NCBI GenBank assembly: GCA_019114265.1
Contig: DXFV01000043.1
Coordinates: 1 to 64,000 of the forward strand
Length of the DNA stretch: 64,000 nt
Direction of reading: 5' to 3'
From: Anaerofilum faecale
Lineage (GTDB): Bacteria; Bacillota; Clostridia; Oscillospirales; Ruminococcaceae
Shown here piece after piece: positions 8,691-17,561 of the stretch. Position 1 is the stretch's first letter; each line of letters begins with the position of its first letter. The notes beneath the pieces are model-generated. The model was not told the DNA's origin. It saw only the letters and a list, made by a program, of their open reading frames with translations, and ran no database searches. The position numbers and the translations under genes are program-made.

Positions 8691-8699
8691 TGATATAAT
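8691..8699 (+). promoter_or_regulatory. Extended -10 promoter of citrate synthase
   Basis: TGATATAAT is a perfect -10 with the TGn extension; no good -35 is seen. The start codon lies about 40 bp downstream after an AAAGGAGG ribosome site. Confidence 0.75.
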
Positions 8700-8740
8700 A
8701 AGTATGTTAACATTTTTTTACAGAAAAGGAGGCTGACAGT

Positions 8741-10111
8741 ATGGCATCCAATCCCACTTATTCGGATATCACGCCCGAAGTAGAGATGCTGGCAAAGCTT
8801 GCCCTGTCCAACAGCACCATCGATCCCGAAGACTACACCCGCTACAACGTCAAACGCGGGCTGCGGGATCTGAATGGCAAAGGCGTTCTGGCGGGTCTCA
8901 CCGAGATCGCCGACGTCCATGCATCCGAGACCCTGCCGGACGGCACCACTGTCCCCTGCGACGGCGAGCTGTACTACCGCGGCTATAATGTGCGCGACCT
9001 TGTCAAAGGATTTGTGGACGATCATCGTCTGGGATTTGAGGAGACCGCATATCTTCTCATGTTCGGCCAGCTGCCGAACGCGCAGCAGCTGCACGACTTT
9101 GATGCCCAGCTGTGCCTGTACCGCAGCCTGCCTTCCAACTTTGTGCGGGACGTGATCCTGAAAGCGCCCAACAAGGACATCATGAACGCGCTGGCGCGCA
9201 GCATCCTCACGCTGGCCAGCTACGACGACAACCCCGACGACATCTCGCTGCCCAATGTGGTGCGCCAGTGCATCCAGCTGATCGCGGTGTTCCCGATGCT
9301 GGCGGTGTACAGCTACCAGGCATACAGCTATTCGGTCGAGGGCAAGAGCCTGTTCATCCACGCGCCCGACCCCAACTTCTCCACCGCCGAGAACATCCTG
9401 CATCTGCTGCGCGCCGACTCGGCCTACACCCCGCTGGAGGCGCTGCTGCTGGACCTGTGTCTGGTGCTGCACGCCGAGCACGGCGGCGGCAACAACTCCA
9501 CCTTCACCACCCATGTGGTCACCAGCTCCGGCACCGATACCTATTCCTGCATGGCGGCCGCGCTGGCCAGCCTGAAAGGCCCCAAGCACGGCGGCGCGAA
9601 CCTGAAGGTGGTGCGCATGTTCGACGACCTGAAGGCCAACGTGTCCGACTGGGAGGACGAGCAGGCCCTCACCGCCTATCTGGATCGCCTGCTGAACAAG
9701 GAAGGCTTCGACAAGAGCGGCCTGATCTACGGCATGGGCCACGCCGTCTATTCCCTCAGCGACCCCCGCGCCCGTGTGCTGAAAGGCTTTGTGCGCGATC
9801 TGTCGGCCGAAAAGGGAATGGAAAAGGAGTTTTTGCTCTACGACCGCGTCGAGCGCCTGGCCGCCGACCTCATCAGCCACAAGCGCAAGATCTACAAGGG
9901 CGTTTCGGCCAACGTGGACTTCTACAGCGGCTTCGTATATCGCATGCTGGGTCTGCCGATGGAGCTGTTCACCCCCATCTTTGCCATCGCGCGGGTGGCC
10001 GGCTGGAGCGCGCACCGCATCGAAGAGCTGATCAACATGGGCAAAATCATCCGTCCCGCCTACCGCAATGTATGCCCTCACCGCGACTATCTGCCGATGG
10101 AGGAGCGCTGA
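8741..10111 (+). CDS. gltA: Citrate synthase
   Basis: A 456-aa citrate synthase that condenses oxaloacetate with acetyl-CoA. Signature residues are seen in HAEHGGGNNS near 244, GPKHGGAN near 285 and GMGHAVYS near 335; the first and third carry the catalytic histidines. The N-terminal extension of about 40 residues and the overall length match the longer form found in gut clostridia. It is transcribed alone from its own promoter and ends at a strong terminator. In a fermenting anaerobe the likely role is 2-oxoglutarate supply for glutamate synthesis rather than a full TCA cycle (inference). Confidence 0.95.
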   Translation: MASNPTYSDITPEVEMLAKLALSNSTIDPEDYTRYNVKRGLRDLNGKGVLAGLTEIADVHASETLPDGTTVPCDGELYYRGYNVRDLVKGFVDDHRLGFEETAYLLMFGQLPNAQQLHDFDAQLCLYRSLPSNFVRDVILKAPNKDIMNALARSILTLASYDDNPDDISLPNVVRQCIQLIAVFPMLAVYSYQAYSYSVEGKSLFIHAPDPNFSTAENILHLLRADSAYTPLEALLLDLCLVLHAEHGGGNNSTFTTHVVTSSGTDTYSCMAAALASLKGPKHGGANLKVVRMFDDLKANVSDWEDEQALTAYLDRLLNKEGFDKSGLIYGMGHAVYSLSDPRARVLKGFVRDLSAEKGMEKEFLLYDRVERLAADLISHKRKIYKGVSANVDFYSGFVYRMLGLPMELFTPIFAIARVAGWSAHRIEELINMGKIIRPAYRNVCPHRDYLPMEER

Positions 10112-10151
10112 GCCTTCGATTTTGCTCTCTACACACATCCGTATACAGAAA

Positions 10152-10185
10152 ACAGACGCTCTTTTTTCAAGGGCGTCTGTTTTTG
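10152..10185 (+). terminator. Terminator of citrate synthase
   Basis: The stem 10152-10159 (ACAGACGC) pairs with 10173-10180 and is followed by TTTTTG. Confidence 0.85.
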
Positions 10186-10206
10186 TCTGCGGGATTTTCC
10201 GGCCGG

Positions 10207-12039
10207 TCATTCCTCCGGCTGCCAGTCGCGGTCCTCGGTGAAGAAGCGGTGGTCGGGGTTTTCCGAGAAATCCTCGCGGTCCAGCGTGAGGCCGGGGCTG
10301 TAGTAGGGGTCGCGTGCCAGCACGTCGCCGTGCCGCGCGCGCAGACGCTGCTGCTCAGCGGCAAAGCGCGCCTTTTTGGCCGGGTCCTGCTCGTCCAGAC
10401 CGCGGCTCTTGCTCTCGTAGTGGTAGAGCTGGGCGTAGGGGGTCCACACCACCCGCAGCCCTTGTTTGCGGATACGCAGGCAGAAATCGACGTCGTTGAA
10501 GGCCACCTGGAACCCCTCGTCCAGCCCGCCCAGCCGGTCGTAGACCTCCGCCTTCACCAGCAGGCAGGCGGCCGTGACCGCCGACAGGTCCTGCACGGTG
10601 GAGGCGCGGAACATATAGCCGCTGCCGCCGCGGCGGGCGTATTTGTGGCTGTGACCGGCATAGCCGCCCAGGCCCACGATCACACCCGCGTGCTGGATGG
10701 TGTCGTCGGGGTAGTAGAGCATCGCGCCCACCGCGCCCACGCCGGGGCGCGCGCAGAGCGACAGCATCTCGCCCAGCCACTCGCCGTTGATGACCTCCAC
10801 GTCGTTGTTCAGCAGGAGCAGATAGTTGCCCTTTGCCGCCCTGCGGCCGAAGTTGTTGATGGCGGAATAGTTGAAAGCGCCTTCCCACTTCACCACCCGG
10901 CAGCCGGGATAGCGCTCCGGCAGCGCGCCGTAGTAGGCGAAAGTGGCGGGATCGGTGGAGTTGTTCTCGATGACGATGACCTCGAAGTTGCGGTACACCG
11001 TCTTTTCATAGATGGAGGAGAGGGCTTTTTCCAGATCGTCGGTGTGGTCCTTGTTCGGGATCAGGATGCTGACGAGGGCGTTTTCGGGCAGCGGGTCTTC
11101 CACCTTGTAGGTGGAGGGGAACAGGCCGTCCTTCACCTCTCCTTTACGTCCGGTGCGGCGCAGATGGTCGGCCAGCGCGCGCTTGGCGGCGGCGGCCACA
11201 TAGGGCTTGGCGGCGGTGCCGCCGCTGGTGGACCCGGCATGCACACGCCAATAGTACAGCACCTTGGGCACATGCACCGGCGGGCCGCTCTGCTCGATCA
11301 GGCGCAGGAACAGGTCGTGGTCCTGGCTGCCGTCGCATGCGGGGCGCAGCTCTCCCACCTGCCGGAACAGCGCCGTGCGAAAGACGGCCAGATGGCAGAT
11401 GTAGTTGCAGCACTCGAGATATTCCGGCGCGTAGTCGGGCTTGAAGTGCCCGGCGCGCGGCTTTTCGATGTCGGTCTCAAACAGGGCTTCGTCGCTGTAC
11501 AGGAAGGCCGCGCCGGTCTGCTTTGCGATGTGGGACATCCAGTAGACCGCATGGGGGGCCAGCACGTCGTCGTGGTCGGCCAATGCCATGTATTCGCCGT
11601 CGGCCAGCTTGGCGGCGGCGTTGGTGTTGGCCGAGATGCCCCGGTTTTCGATCTTCACATACCGGATGCGGCGGTCGGTGGCAGCGGCGGCGGCACACAC
11701 GCGCCCCACCTCGGCATGGGCGTCGTCGGAGGCGTCGGCCAGGCACAGCTGCCAGCAGGGACAGGTCTGTGTGCGCACGCTGTCCAGCAGCTCTTTCAGG
11801 TAGGGCATGGGGGTGTTGTAGAGCGGCACGCAGATGCTGATGACCGGCCAGCCCATGCTGTCCACCGCGCGCTGGGCGTCCAGCACGGCGGGTTTGGGGA
11901 GGAAGCGCGCCTTTTTGCCGAAGAAACGCCGCTTGACGAACCCGGCGGTGCGCTTGAGCGTGGAGGCAGGGCCCTGCTCTTTGATCTGGTCGGCGAAGTA
12001 TCCGCCCAGCTCGCGGATGCGTTTGAGGTTTTGATTCAT
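10207..12039 (-). CDS. Two-domain family 2 glycosyltransferase
   Basis: A 610-aa protein with two GT-A folds. The first starts near residue 70 with PVISICVPLYNTPMPYLKEL and has the LADHDDVLAPHAVYWM acceptor/DxD region. The second starts near 310 with NALVSILIPNKDHTDDLEKA and contains LLLLNNDVEVI and a VAFNDVDFCLR block. This tandem arrangement is typical of enzymes that add alternating rhamnose or related sugars to surface polysaccharides. The ATG is preferred over a GTG nine bases upstream because AGGTG is well spaced to it. It is the last gene of the rfbC-exporter operon, separated from its paralogue by about 480 bp of repeats. Confidence 0.85.
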   Translation of the reverse strand: MNQNLKRIRELGGYFADQIKEQGPASTLKRTAGFVKRRFFGKKARFLPKPAVLDAQRAVDSMGWPVISICVPLYNTPMPYLKELLDSVRTQTCPCWQLCLADASDDAHAEVGRVCAAAAATDRRIRYVKIENRGISANTNAAAKLADGEYMALADHDDVLAPHAVYWMSHIAKQTGAAFLYSDEALFETDIEKPRAGHFKPDYAPEYLECCNYICHLAVFRTALFRQVGELRPACDGSQDHDLFLRLIEQSGPPVHVPKVLYYWRVHAGSTSGGTAAKPYVAAAAKRALADHLRRTGRKGEVKDGLFPSTYKVEDPLPENALVSILIPNKDHTDDLEKALSSIYEKTVYRNFEVIVIENNSTDPATFAYYGALPERYPGCRVVKWEGAFNYSAINNFGRRAAKGNYLLLLNNDVEVINGEWLGEMLSLCARPGVGAVGAMLYYPDDTIQHAGVIVGLGGYAGHSHKYARRGGSGYMFRASTVQDLSAVTAACLLVKAEVYDRLGGLDEGFQVAFNDVDFCLRIRKQGLRVVWTPYAQLYHYESKSRGLDEQDPAKKARFAAEQQRLRARHGDVLARDPYYSPGLTLDREDFSENPDHRFFTEDRDWQPEE

Positions 12040-12099
12040 GGTGTTCACCTGTATCTGGGTGGCGGGTGGGTTTATGGGAGGGCGAACGGGTGTTCTTTC

Positions 12100-12285
12100 C
12101 GGGGTTTGTGCGGGCCGAGGGCTTTCCCCTCATCAGTCACGCTCTGCGTGACAGCTTCCCCCCAGGGGGAAGCCTTGGAGGAAACCGCTGGTGCTGCGCC
12201 CCACCGCAAGCCTTCCCCTGGCAGGGGAAGGTGCCCCGGAACGGGGCAGATGAGGTCGAAGCTGTCCATTTGTGCAAGGCGGCTG
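12100..12285. repeat. Palindromic intergenic repeat, copy A
   Basis: About 186 bp. Starting from GGGGTTTGTGCGGGCCGAGGG it holds a series of short palindromes: TCACGC/GCGTGA, CTTCCCC/GGGGAAG twice, and GCCCC/GGGGC, and ends with a GATGAGGTCGAAGCTG..GTGCAAGGCGGC tail. A second copy follows 21 bp later. Confidence 0.9.
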
Positions 12286-12306
12286 GTTGTGGGAAAACGC
12301 TTTCAC

Positions 12307-12495
12307 GGGGGCTTGTGCAGACCGAGAGCTTTCCCCTCATCAGTCACGCCCTGCGGGCGACAGCTTCCCCCCAGGGGGAAGCCTTGGAGGAAACCGCCGG
12401 TGCTGCGCCCCACCGCAAGCCTTCCCCTGGCAGGGGAAGGTGCCCTCGAAGAGGGTGGATGAGGTCGAAGCTGCCCTGTTTGCGCAAGGCCGCCG
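12307..12495. repeat. Palindromic intergenic repeat, copy B
   Basis: Same unit order and orientation as copy A, offset by about 210 bp. Differences sit mostly in paired stem positions (for example the GCCCTGCGGGCG stem replaces GCTCTGCGTG), a pattern suggesting conserved RNA or DNA secondary structure. Confidence 0.9.
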
Positions 12496-12517
12496 GCCCT
12501 CTCGTTATACCATCCGT

Positions 12518-14374
12518 TTATTTATACCCATAGTTTTCGTATAGCAGGGTGAAGTGGGGGTTGTAGTAGGGGTCGCCGCCCTCCCTCATCATGTCGGCGT
12601 ATTTTTCCACAAACCGCTGTTTTTCTCCCTGGTAGCGCACGGCGTTGGGGCCGACGGCGTCGCTGCCGCGGCTCTTGCTCTCGTAGTGGTAGGCCTCGGC
12701 AAAGGGGGTGAAGACGTTCAGCAGCCCCTCTTTGCGCAGGCGCAGACAGAAGTCCACGTCGTTGTAGGCCACCGCGAAGTTCTCCTCGTCCAGTCCGCCC
12801 AGTCGGTCGTACAGCTCCGCCTTCACCAGCAGACAGGCGCCGGTGACGGCGCTCATGTTCTGGGTGGTGGCCAGGCGGTACAGGTCGCCGCCGCTGGTGC
12901 GGGGATGGCTCTTGTGGCTGTGTCCGGCGCTGCCGCCCAGCCCGATGAACACGCCCGCGTGCTGGATGGTGTCGTCGGGGTAATAGAGCTTTGCGCCCAC
13001 CGCGCCCACGTCCGGGCGCTGGCTGTAGCCCAGCAGCTCGGCCACAAAGCCGTCGCTGAGCAGCTCCAGATCGTTGTTCAGCAGCAGCAGATGCTCGCCT
13101 TTGGCGTATCTGCGTCCGAAATTGTTGATGGCCGCATAGTTGAACGGGCCGTCCCAGGTCACCACCCGGCAGTTCGGATACCGCCCGGGCAGCGCCTCGT
13201 AATAGGCGAAGGTTGCGGGGTCGGCGGAGTTGTTCTCGATCACGATCACCTCGAGGTTGTCCCATCCGGCCTTTTTCTGCAGGCTGGACAGGCAGCGCTC
13301 GAGGTCCTCGGTGTGGTCTTTATTGGGGATCAGCACGCTCACCAGCGGACTGCCCTGCACCGCATACCGCACCCGGTAGGCGCCGGGGCTTTGCGGGATG
13401 CACTCCACCGTGCCCTCCATCCCCAAACGGTCCAGCTGTGCCTGCACGGCGCGGCGTCCCGCCTCCAGCGCATAGGGCTTGGCGGCGGCGATGCCGGCGG
13501 CGGTGCTGCCCGCGTGGCGGCGCCAGAAATACAGCACCTTCGGGATGTGGTGCACCCGGTTCGCCGCTTCGGTGAGGCGGAGGATGAGGTCGAAATCCTG
13601 CGCGCCGTCGTATTCCGGGCGCTCGTAGCCCACCTTTTCCAGCAGCGCGCGGGAAAACACGCACAGGTGCGTGATATAGTTGCAGCCGCGCAGCGTGTCG
13701 GGGGAGAAATCGGGCTTGAAATGGTACTCGCCCAGCTGCTTCAAGTCGCCCGACAGCACGATCTCGTCCGAATACACCACCTCGGCCCCGGTGTCCCGCA
13801 CGGCGGCGGCCGCTTCAAACAGGGCGTTCGGCTGCAGCACGTCGTCGTGGTCCAGCAGGGTGACATACTCGCCGGTGGCGTGGGGGAAGGCCGCGTTGGT
13901 GTTGCCGGCGATACCGGCGTTCTTGTCCAGTTTTACATACAGGATGCGGGCGTCTTTGCGGGCGGCGGCTTCCTTCTGCAGGGCGGGGGCGAATTTGGCG
14001 TCGGAGGCGTCGGCCAGCACCAGCTGCCAGCGAGCGTAGCTCTGGCGCTGCACGCTGTCCAGCAGCTGCCGGAAATAGGGCAGCGGCGTGTTGTAGAGCG
14101 GCACCACCACCGAGATCACCGGCATGCCGGCGGTGTCGGCGGCGCGCTGTGCGGCCAGCTCGCGGCGCAGCGGGATGTCGGCGCGGTACTGCCACACCTC
14201 GCGGTGCAGCGCCAGGTCCAGCCGGAAGGCCACCTGCCGCCAGGTGGCCTCGAAGCCGCTCTCGCGCAGGCTGGCGGCGCCCCGCTTTGCCAGCGCGGCC
14301 AGATGGGCAGGGCTTGCCAGACGCGCCGCCATACCGCCCAGGCTGTCGCGGCGGGCGGGATCGTTTTTCTGCAT
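12518..14374 (-). CDS. Two-domain family 2 glycosyltransferase
   Basis: A 618-aa paralogue of the downstream GT2. Domain 1 begins near residue 80 with PVISVVVPLYNTPLPYFRQL and has TLLDHDDVLQPNALFEAA; domain 2 starts near 320 with SPLVSVLIPNKDHTEDLERC and has LLLLNNDLELLSD and VAYNDVDFCLRL. Both probably transfer nucleotide-activated sugars in the cytosol to a lipid-linked glycan. The start is set by GGGAG eight bases ahead of ATGCAGAAA and lies 5 bp after the ABC ATPase stop, so the two are translationally close. In-frame sequence upstream of this start overlaps the ATPase gene and is not part of the protein. Confidence 0.85.
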   Translation of the reverse strand: MQKNDPARRDSLGGMAARLASPAHLAALAKRGAASLRESGFEATWRQVAFRLDLALHREVWQYRADIPLRRELAAQRAADTAGMPVISVVVPLYNTPLPYFRQLLDSVQRQSYARWQLVLADASDAKFAPALQKEAAARKDARILYVKLDKNAGIAGNTNAAFPHATGEYVTLLDHDDVLQPNALFEAAAAVRDTGAEVVYSDEIVLSGDLKQLGEYHFKPDFSPDTLRGCNYITHLCVFSRALLEKVGYERPEYDGAQDFDLILRLTEAANRVHHIPKVLYFWRRHAGSTAAGIAAAKPYALEAGRRAVQAQLDRLGMEGTVECIPQSPGAYRVRYAVQGSPLVSVLIPNKDHTEDLERCLSSLQKKAGWDNLEVIVIENNSADPATFAYYEALPGRYPNCRVVTWDGPFNYAAINNFGRRYAKGEHLLLLNNDLELLSDGFVAELLGYSQRPDVGAVGAKLYYPDDTIQHAGVFIGLGGSAGHSHKSHPRTSGGDLYRLATTQNMSAVTGACLLVKAELYDRLGGLDEENFAVAYNDVDFCLRLRKEGLLNVFTPFAEAYHYESKSRGSDAVGPNAVRYQGEKQRFVEKYADMMREGGDPYYNPHFTLLYENYGYK

Positions 14375-14379
14375 GGCGC

Positions 14380-15114
14380 TCACTCCCTGTGGATCTGTTT
14401 GTAGGCGCTGCACACCGTCTCGGTGTCGCCCACCATCTTCAGGTGCCCCTTTTCCAGCCAGGCCACCTTGTTGCAGTTGCGCTCGATCTGCTCGATCGAG
14501 TGGCTCACCAGGATCACGGTGGCGCCGCGGGCAAGCAGCTCGTTCATGCGGGCCTCGCACTTCTGCTGGAACAGAAAGTCGCCCACCGACAAAATCTCGT
14601 CGGCGATCAGCACGTCGGGCTGGGTGATGGTGGCGATGGCGAAGCCGATGCGCGCGATCATGCCGGAGGAATAGTTTTTCAGCGGCACGTCGAGGAAATC
14701 GCGCAGCTCGCTGAATTCCACGATGTCGTCGAACTTTTCGCGGATATACGCCGGGGTGAAGCCCAGCACGGTGCCGTTGAGGTAGATGTTCTCGCGGGCG
14801 GTGAGGTCCATGTCGAAGCCGGCGCCCAGCTCGATCAGCGGCGCGATGGTGCCGTGCACACGGGTGCAGCCCTCGGTGGGCTTGTACACGCCGGAGATCA
14901 CCTTGAGCAGGGTGGATTTGCCCGAGCCGTTCAGGCCGATCAGGCCGAAGAAATCGCCCTTTTCCACATTGAAGCTGACGTTGCGCAGGGCGTAGAACTC
15001 GTCGAACATCAGCTTGCCCTGCACCATCTGCAAAAAGTATTCCTTCAGGCTCTCGCTCTTTTCCCTTGCGAGGTTAAAGCGCATGGACACGTTGTTTACT
15101 TCGATCATATTCAT
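14380..15114 (-). CDS. Polysaccharide ABC exporter, ATPase subunit (TagH/Wzt type)
   Basis: A 244-aa ATPase that powers export of a lipid-linked polysaccharide. Walker A is GLNGSGKST at 60-68, the signature region is LKNYSSGMIARIGFA near 144, and Walker B is PDVLIADEILSVGD near 166. The sequence between (LIELGAGFDMDLTARENIYL) is characteristic of the TagH/RfbE/Wzt subgroup. It lacks the C-terminal carbohydrate-binding extension of O-antigen Wzt proteins, so it resembles teichoic acid or rhamnan exporters. It pairs with the permease 13 bp upstream. Confidence 0.9.
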   Translation of the reverse strand: MNMIEVNNVSMRFNLAREKSESLKEYFLQMVQGKLMFDEFYALRNVSFNVEKGDFFGLIGLNGSGKSTLLKVISGVYKPTEGCTRVHGTIAPLIELGAGFDMDLTARENIYLNGTVLGFTPAYIREKFDDIVEFSELRDFLDVPLKNYSSGMIARIGFAIATITQPDVLIADEILSVGDFLFQQKCEARMNELLARGATVILVSHSIEQIERNCNKVAWLEKGHLKMVGDTETVCSAYKQIHRE

Positions 15115-15127
15115 GTTGCACCCCTCC

Positions 15128-15937
15128 TCACATATGCAGGATGAACTTGTCCTGCTGGCGGCGGAAGACCACCACGCCCACCACCAGCGCCACCAGCGCG
15201 CAGACGCCGCAGACCAGGATCTCGCTGGTGTGCAGCATGCGGCCGTCCAGCACCGCGCCGCGGAAGGCGGTGATGTACCAGTACAGCGGGTTGAGCACGA
15301 TGTATTTCTGCAGCAGCGCCACGGCCGGGCTGGCGGGCAGGCCCATCGGGTTGTAGAAGATGGCGGAGAAGTACATCAGGGCGGTGGTGAACACGCCCCA
15401 CAGATGCATCACGTCGCGGAAGAACACCGCCAGTGTGGCCAGGATCAGGCCGATGCCCAGGCTGAACACGAACAGGGTGAGCAGCGGGTAGAGGGCCAGC
15501 GGGATGGTGAGGTGCACCGGCGCCGAGGTGGCCACCATCATGATGATGAGGGCAATGAAGCTGAACAGGCAGTTCACCAGCGCAAAGCTCACCTTTTCCA
15601 GCGGGAAGATATATTTGGGGATATACACCTTGCGCAGCAGGGGCGAAGCGCCCAGCACGCTGCCCATCGCCGCGCTGGTGGCCTCGTTGAAGAAGCCGAA
15701 CAGCAGCTGGCCGATGATGAGGTAGACCGGGAAGTTCTCGATGCCGGTGCCGCGGGTGTCCATGATGGTGGAGAACACCACCACCATGACGATGTTCATC
15801 AGCAGGGGGTTCAGCACGCTCCACACCACGCCCAGCACGCTGCGGCGGTATTTCAGCTTGAAGTCGCGGCCCACCAGGTTATACAGCAAAAACCGGTAGC
15901 GCCAGAAATCCTTGCAATATGCCTTGAACAGTTGCAC
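15128..15937 (-). CDS. Polysaccharide ABC exporter, permease (TagG/Wzm type)
   Basis: A 269-aa ABC-2 type membrane protein. The N-terminus has the amphipathic RDFKLKYRRSVLGVVWSVLN motif typical of TagG/Wzm/RfbD permeases, followed by about six hydrophobic segments. Together with the ATPase it would carry a lipid-linked glycan across the membrane. It starts 6 bp after rfbC, so precursor synthesis and export are co-transcribed. Confidence 0.9.
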   Translation of the reverse strand: MQLFKAYCKDFWRYRFLLYNLVGRDFKLKYRRSVLGVVWSVLNPLLMNIVMVVVFSTIMDTRGTGIENFPVYLIIGQLLFGFFNEATSAAMGSVLGASPLLRKVYIPKYIFPLEKVSFALVNCLFSFIALIIMMVATSAPVHLTIPLALYPLLTLFVFSLGIGLILATLAVFFRDVMHLWGVFTTALMYFSAIFYNPMGLPASPAVALLQKYIVLNPLYWYITAFRGAVLDGRMLHTSEILVCGVCALVALVVGVVVFRRQQDKFILHM

Positions 15938-15943
15938 TGCGCC

Positions 15944-16510
15944 TTACCACCTTTCAAAGAATTTGAAGTCCTGCTGCGCGAAGGGAGTGTGGCGGCCGTC
16001 CTTCTCGCTGAGCTTGTGCTCGCAGCCGCAGTCGGGCCACTGCACGCCCACGGTGGGGTCGTTGTAGGGGATGCCGCCCTCGGCGGTGGGGTCGTAGACG
16101 TCGGTGCATTTGTAGGTGAACTCGGCCTCGTCGCTGAGCACCAGGAACCCGTGGGCAAAGCCCTCGGGGATGTACAGCTGGCGCTTGTTCTCCTCGGACA
16201 GGGTGACGCCCACCCATTTGCCGAAGGTGGCGCTGTGCGGGCGGCAGTCCACCGCCACATCGTACACCTCGCCCTTCACCACACGCACCAGTTTGCCCTG
16301 GGTGTGCTCCTTCTGGAAATGCAGGCCGCGCAGCACGCCGCGGCTGCTCTTGCTCTGGTTGTCCTGTACGAATTCATGGTCGATGCCGGCGGCGGCGAAC
16401 TCTTCCTTCTGGAAAGTCTCCATGAAGTAGCCGCGCGCATCGCCGAATACGGTGGGTTCGATGATGACCACGCCGGGCAGTTCGGTCTGGATAAAATTGA
16501 ATTTTCCCAT
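15944..16510 (-). CDS. rfbC: dTDP-4-dehydrorhamnose 3,5-epimerase
   Basis: A 188-aa RmlC/RfbC cupin enzyme, third step of dTDP-L-rhamnose synthesis. Family blocks seen are VFGDARGYFMETF, FVQDNQSKSSRGVLRGLHFQ (with the catalytic His) and IPEGFAHGFLVLSDEAEFTY. Length is normal. It heads the exporter-glycosyltransferase operon, while rfbB, rfbD and rfbA lie about 3 kb upstream on the same strand, so the pathway is complete but split. Confidence 0.95.
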   Translation of the reverse strand: MGKFNFIQTELPGVVIIEPTVFGDARGYFMETFQKEEFAAAGIDHEFVQDNQSKSSRGVLRGLHFQKEHTQGKLVRVVKGEVYDVAVDCRPHSATFGKWVGVTLSEENKRQLYIPEGFAHGFLVLSDEAEFTYKCTDVYDPTAEGGIPYNDPTVGVQWPDCGCEHKLSEKDGRHTPFAQQDFKFFERW

Positions 16511-16573
16511 GGCTGGATATCCTCACTTTCGGCCGTCCGCAGGGGCACGGACGGGATGTTGCAAAAAATTATG

Positions 16574-16597
16574 AAAAAAGGGCGCACTTCGCCCTTT
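16574..16597 (-). terminator. Hairpin with T-run upstream of rfbC
   Basis: AAAGGGCG (16577-16584) pairs with 16590-16597 and is followed by six T residues on the minus strand. It lies between the promoter at 16617-16645 and rfbC. Confidence 0.8.
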
Positions 16598-16616
16598 CCT
16601 GCTGATACGCAATCCT

Positions 16617-16645
16617 ATGATAGCATATTTTGCGCTCCGATTCAA
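16617..16645 (-). promoter_or_regulatory. Promoter upstream of rfbC
   Basis: On the minus strand, TTGAAT and TATCAT are separated by 17 bp. The -35 overlaps the stop codon of the GNAT gene, and transcripts from here would meet the hairpin at 16574-16597 before rfbC. Confidence 0.6.
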
Positions 16646-17103
16646 TTGTTTTGCCCCTTCGCCGCTGCCGGGAGGGGCAGGAGATACCAGTCGTCCCCGG
16701 CGCAGGTGAACCCGGCGGCGCGGAACATCGCCTGGCTCTGTTTGTTGAAGGGGCAGATGCGCGCGCGCAGCCGGGTGCGGCCCTTTTCGGCGGCCAGTTC
16801 TGCCAGCGCCTGCACACACCGGCGCCCGATATGGCGGTTCTGGTATTCCCGGCAGACCACGAGGCAGACGGTGTCCCCCACCAGCGCGGCGTCTCCCACC
16901 AGCTTGCCGTTATACTCTATGTAATAACATTCGCCGTACGTGGTCAGATAGGTGTACATTGCCTTCAATTTTTCCAGAGAGTATACCCCGTCGAGATTGT
17001 CCACCTGCCTGCACAGCTGCGGGTCCTGGTACCAGGCCAGCGCGGTGTCGTAGGCGGGATAGTAGTCCACCAATGCGATCTCGTCATCCACTCTGCGATG
17101 CAT
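16642..17103 (-). CDS. GNAT-family N-acetyltransferase
   Basis: A 153-aa protein with the GNAT acetyl-CoA site VVCREYQNRHIGRRCVQALA near residues 83-102, where QNRHIG is the Q/RxxGxG/A-type loop, and the later NKQSQAMFRAAGF motif. The beta strand YIEYNGKLVGDAALV precedes it. The substrate is unknown. It overlaps the preceding membrane-anchored gene by 20 bp and is the last of a run of five minus-strand genes ending just before rfbC. Confidence 0.8.
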   Translation of the reverse strand: MHRRVDDEIALVDYYPAYDTALAWYQDPQLCRQVDNLDGVYSLEKLKAMYTYLTTYGECYYIEYNGKLVGDAALVGDTVCLVVCREYQNRHIGRRCVQALAELAAEKGRTRLRARICPFNKQSQAMFRAAGFTCAGDDWYLLPLPAAAKGQNN

Positions 17104-17545
17104 TGCTTTCCTCCTGCATGATCTCCGGCAGAAAGAAGATGCCTTCCGCCAGATTCACAAACATGTCCGGGTCCTTCAGCGCGCGGGATTTTCCGTTCCA
17201 CCAACCGGTCGCCGAACTGGCCGCGGCGGTGCGTGTGCTGCCGTCGTGCAGGGTGTAGGTGATGGATACCACCGGCGTTTCCTCCGCTTTGGGTTTGGCA
17301 AAGAGGTCGCGGTTCAGGAAGCTGGCGAGGTTATGCGCAAGGTGGATTTTTTCGGCGTCGGTGAAGGTTTTTCCCGCGGGGCAGCAGCGGGAATGGGTGA
17401 CGGTGACCGACGCGATCTCCGTTTCGTCCGGCACGCCGAATACCGGCATTCCCTTCCATAAAACAAACACAGCAAACAGCACCGCCACCGTGCACAGCAT
17501 CGACGCGAGATACCGCACAAAGCCGCTGTGTTTTTTCGGATGCAT
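17084..17545 (-). CDS. Membrane-anchored protein of unknown function
   Basis: A 153-aa protein with a single N-terminal transmembrane segment (YLASMLCTVAVLFAVFVLW, residues 12-30) and an external domain of about 120 residues. The external part contains ASVTVTHSRCCPAGKTFTD and an alternating pattern VVSITYTLHDGSTRT suggestive of a small beta-sandwich. I recognise no family. The ATG is favoured by GGGGAGG shortly upstream. It sits between a DUF6199-like gene and the GNAT gene. Confidence 0.65.
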   Translation of the reverse strand: MHPKKHSGFVRYLASMLCTVAVLFAVFVLWKGMPVFGVPDETEIASVTVTHSRCCPAGKTFTDAEKIHLAHNLASFLNRDLFAKPKAEETPVVSITYTLHDGSTRTAAASSATGWWNGKSRALKDPDMFVNLAEGIFFLPEIMQEESNASQSG

Positions 17546-17561
17546 ACAGATTCCTCCCCGA

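Noticed and set aside
9112..12462. A 1116-codon plus-strand open frame
   Set aside because: It runs out of frame through citrate synthase and antisense to a GT2 gene; it is Arg/Gly/Ala/Val-rich with no domain. Long antisense frames are expected in GC-rich coding DNA.
12100..12495. Possible CRISPR array
   Set aside because: Only two direct copies of a long, internally palindromic unit; no regular short repeats and spacers, and no cas genes in the window.
12554..14404. A 616-codon plus-strand frame opposite a GT2 gene
   Set aside because: Low-complexity Gly/Val/His shadow with no recognisable motif.
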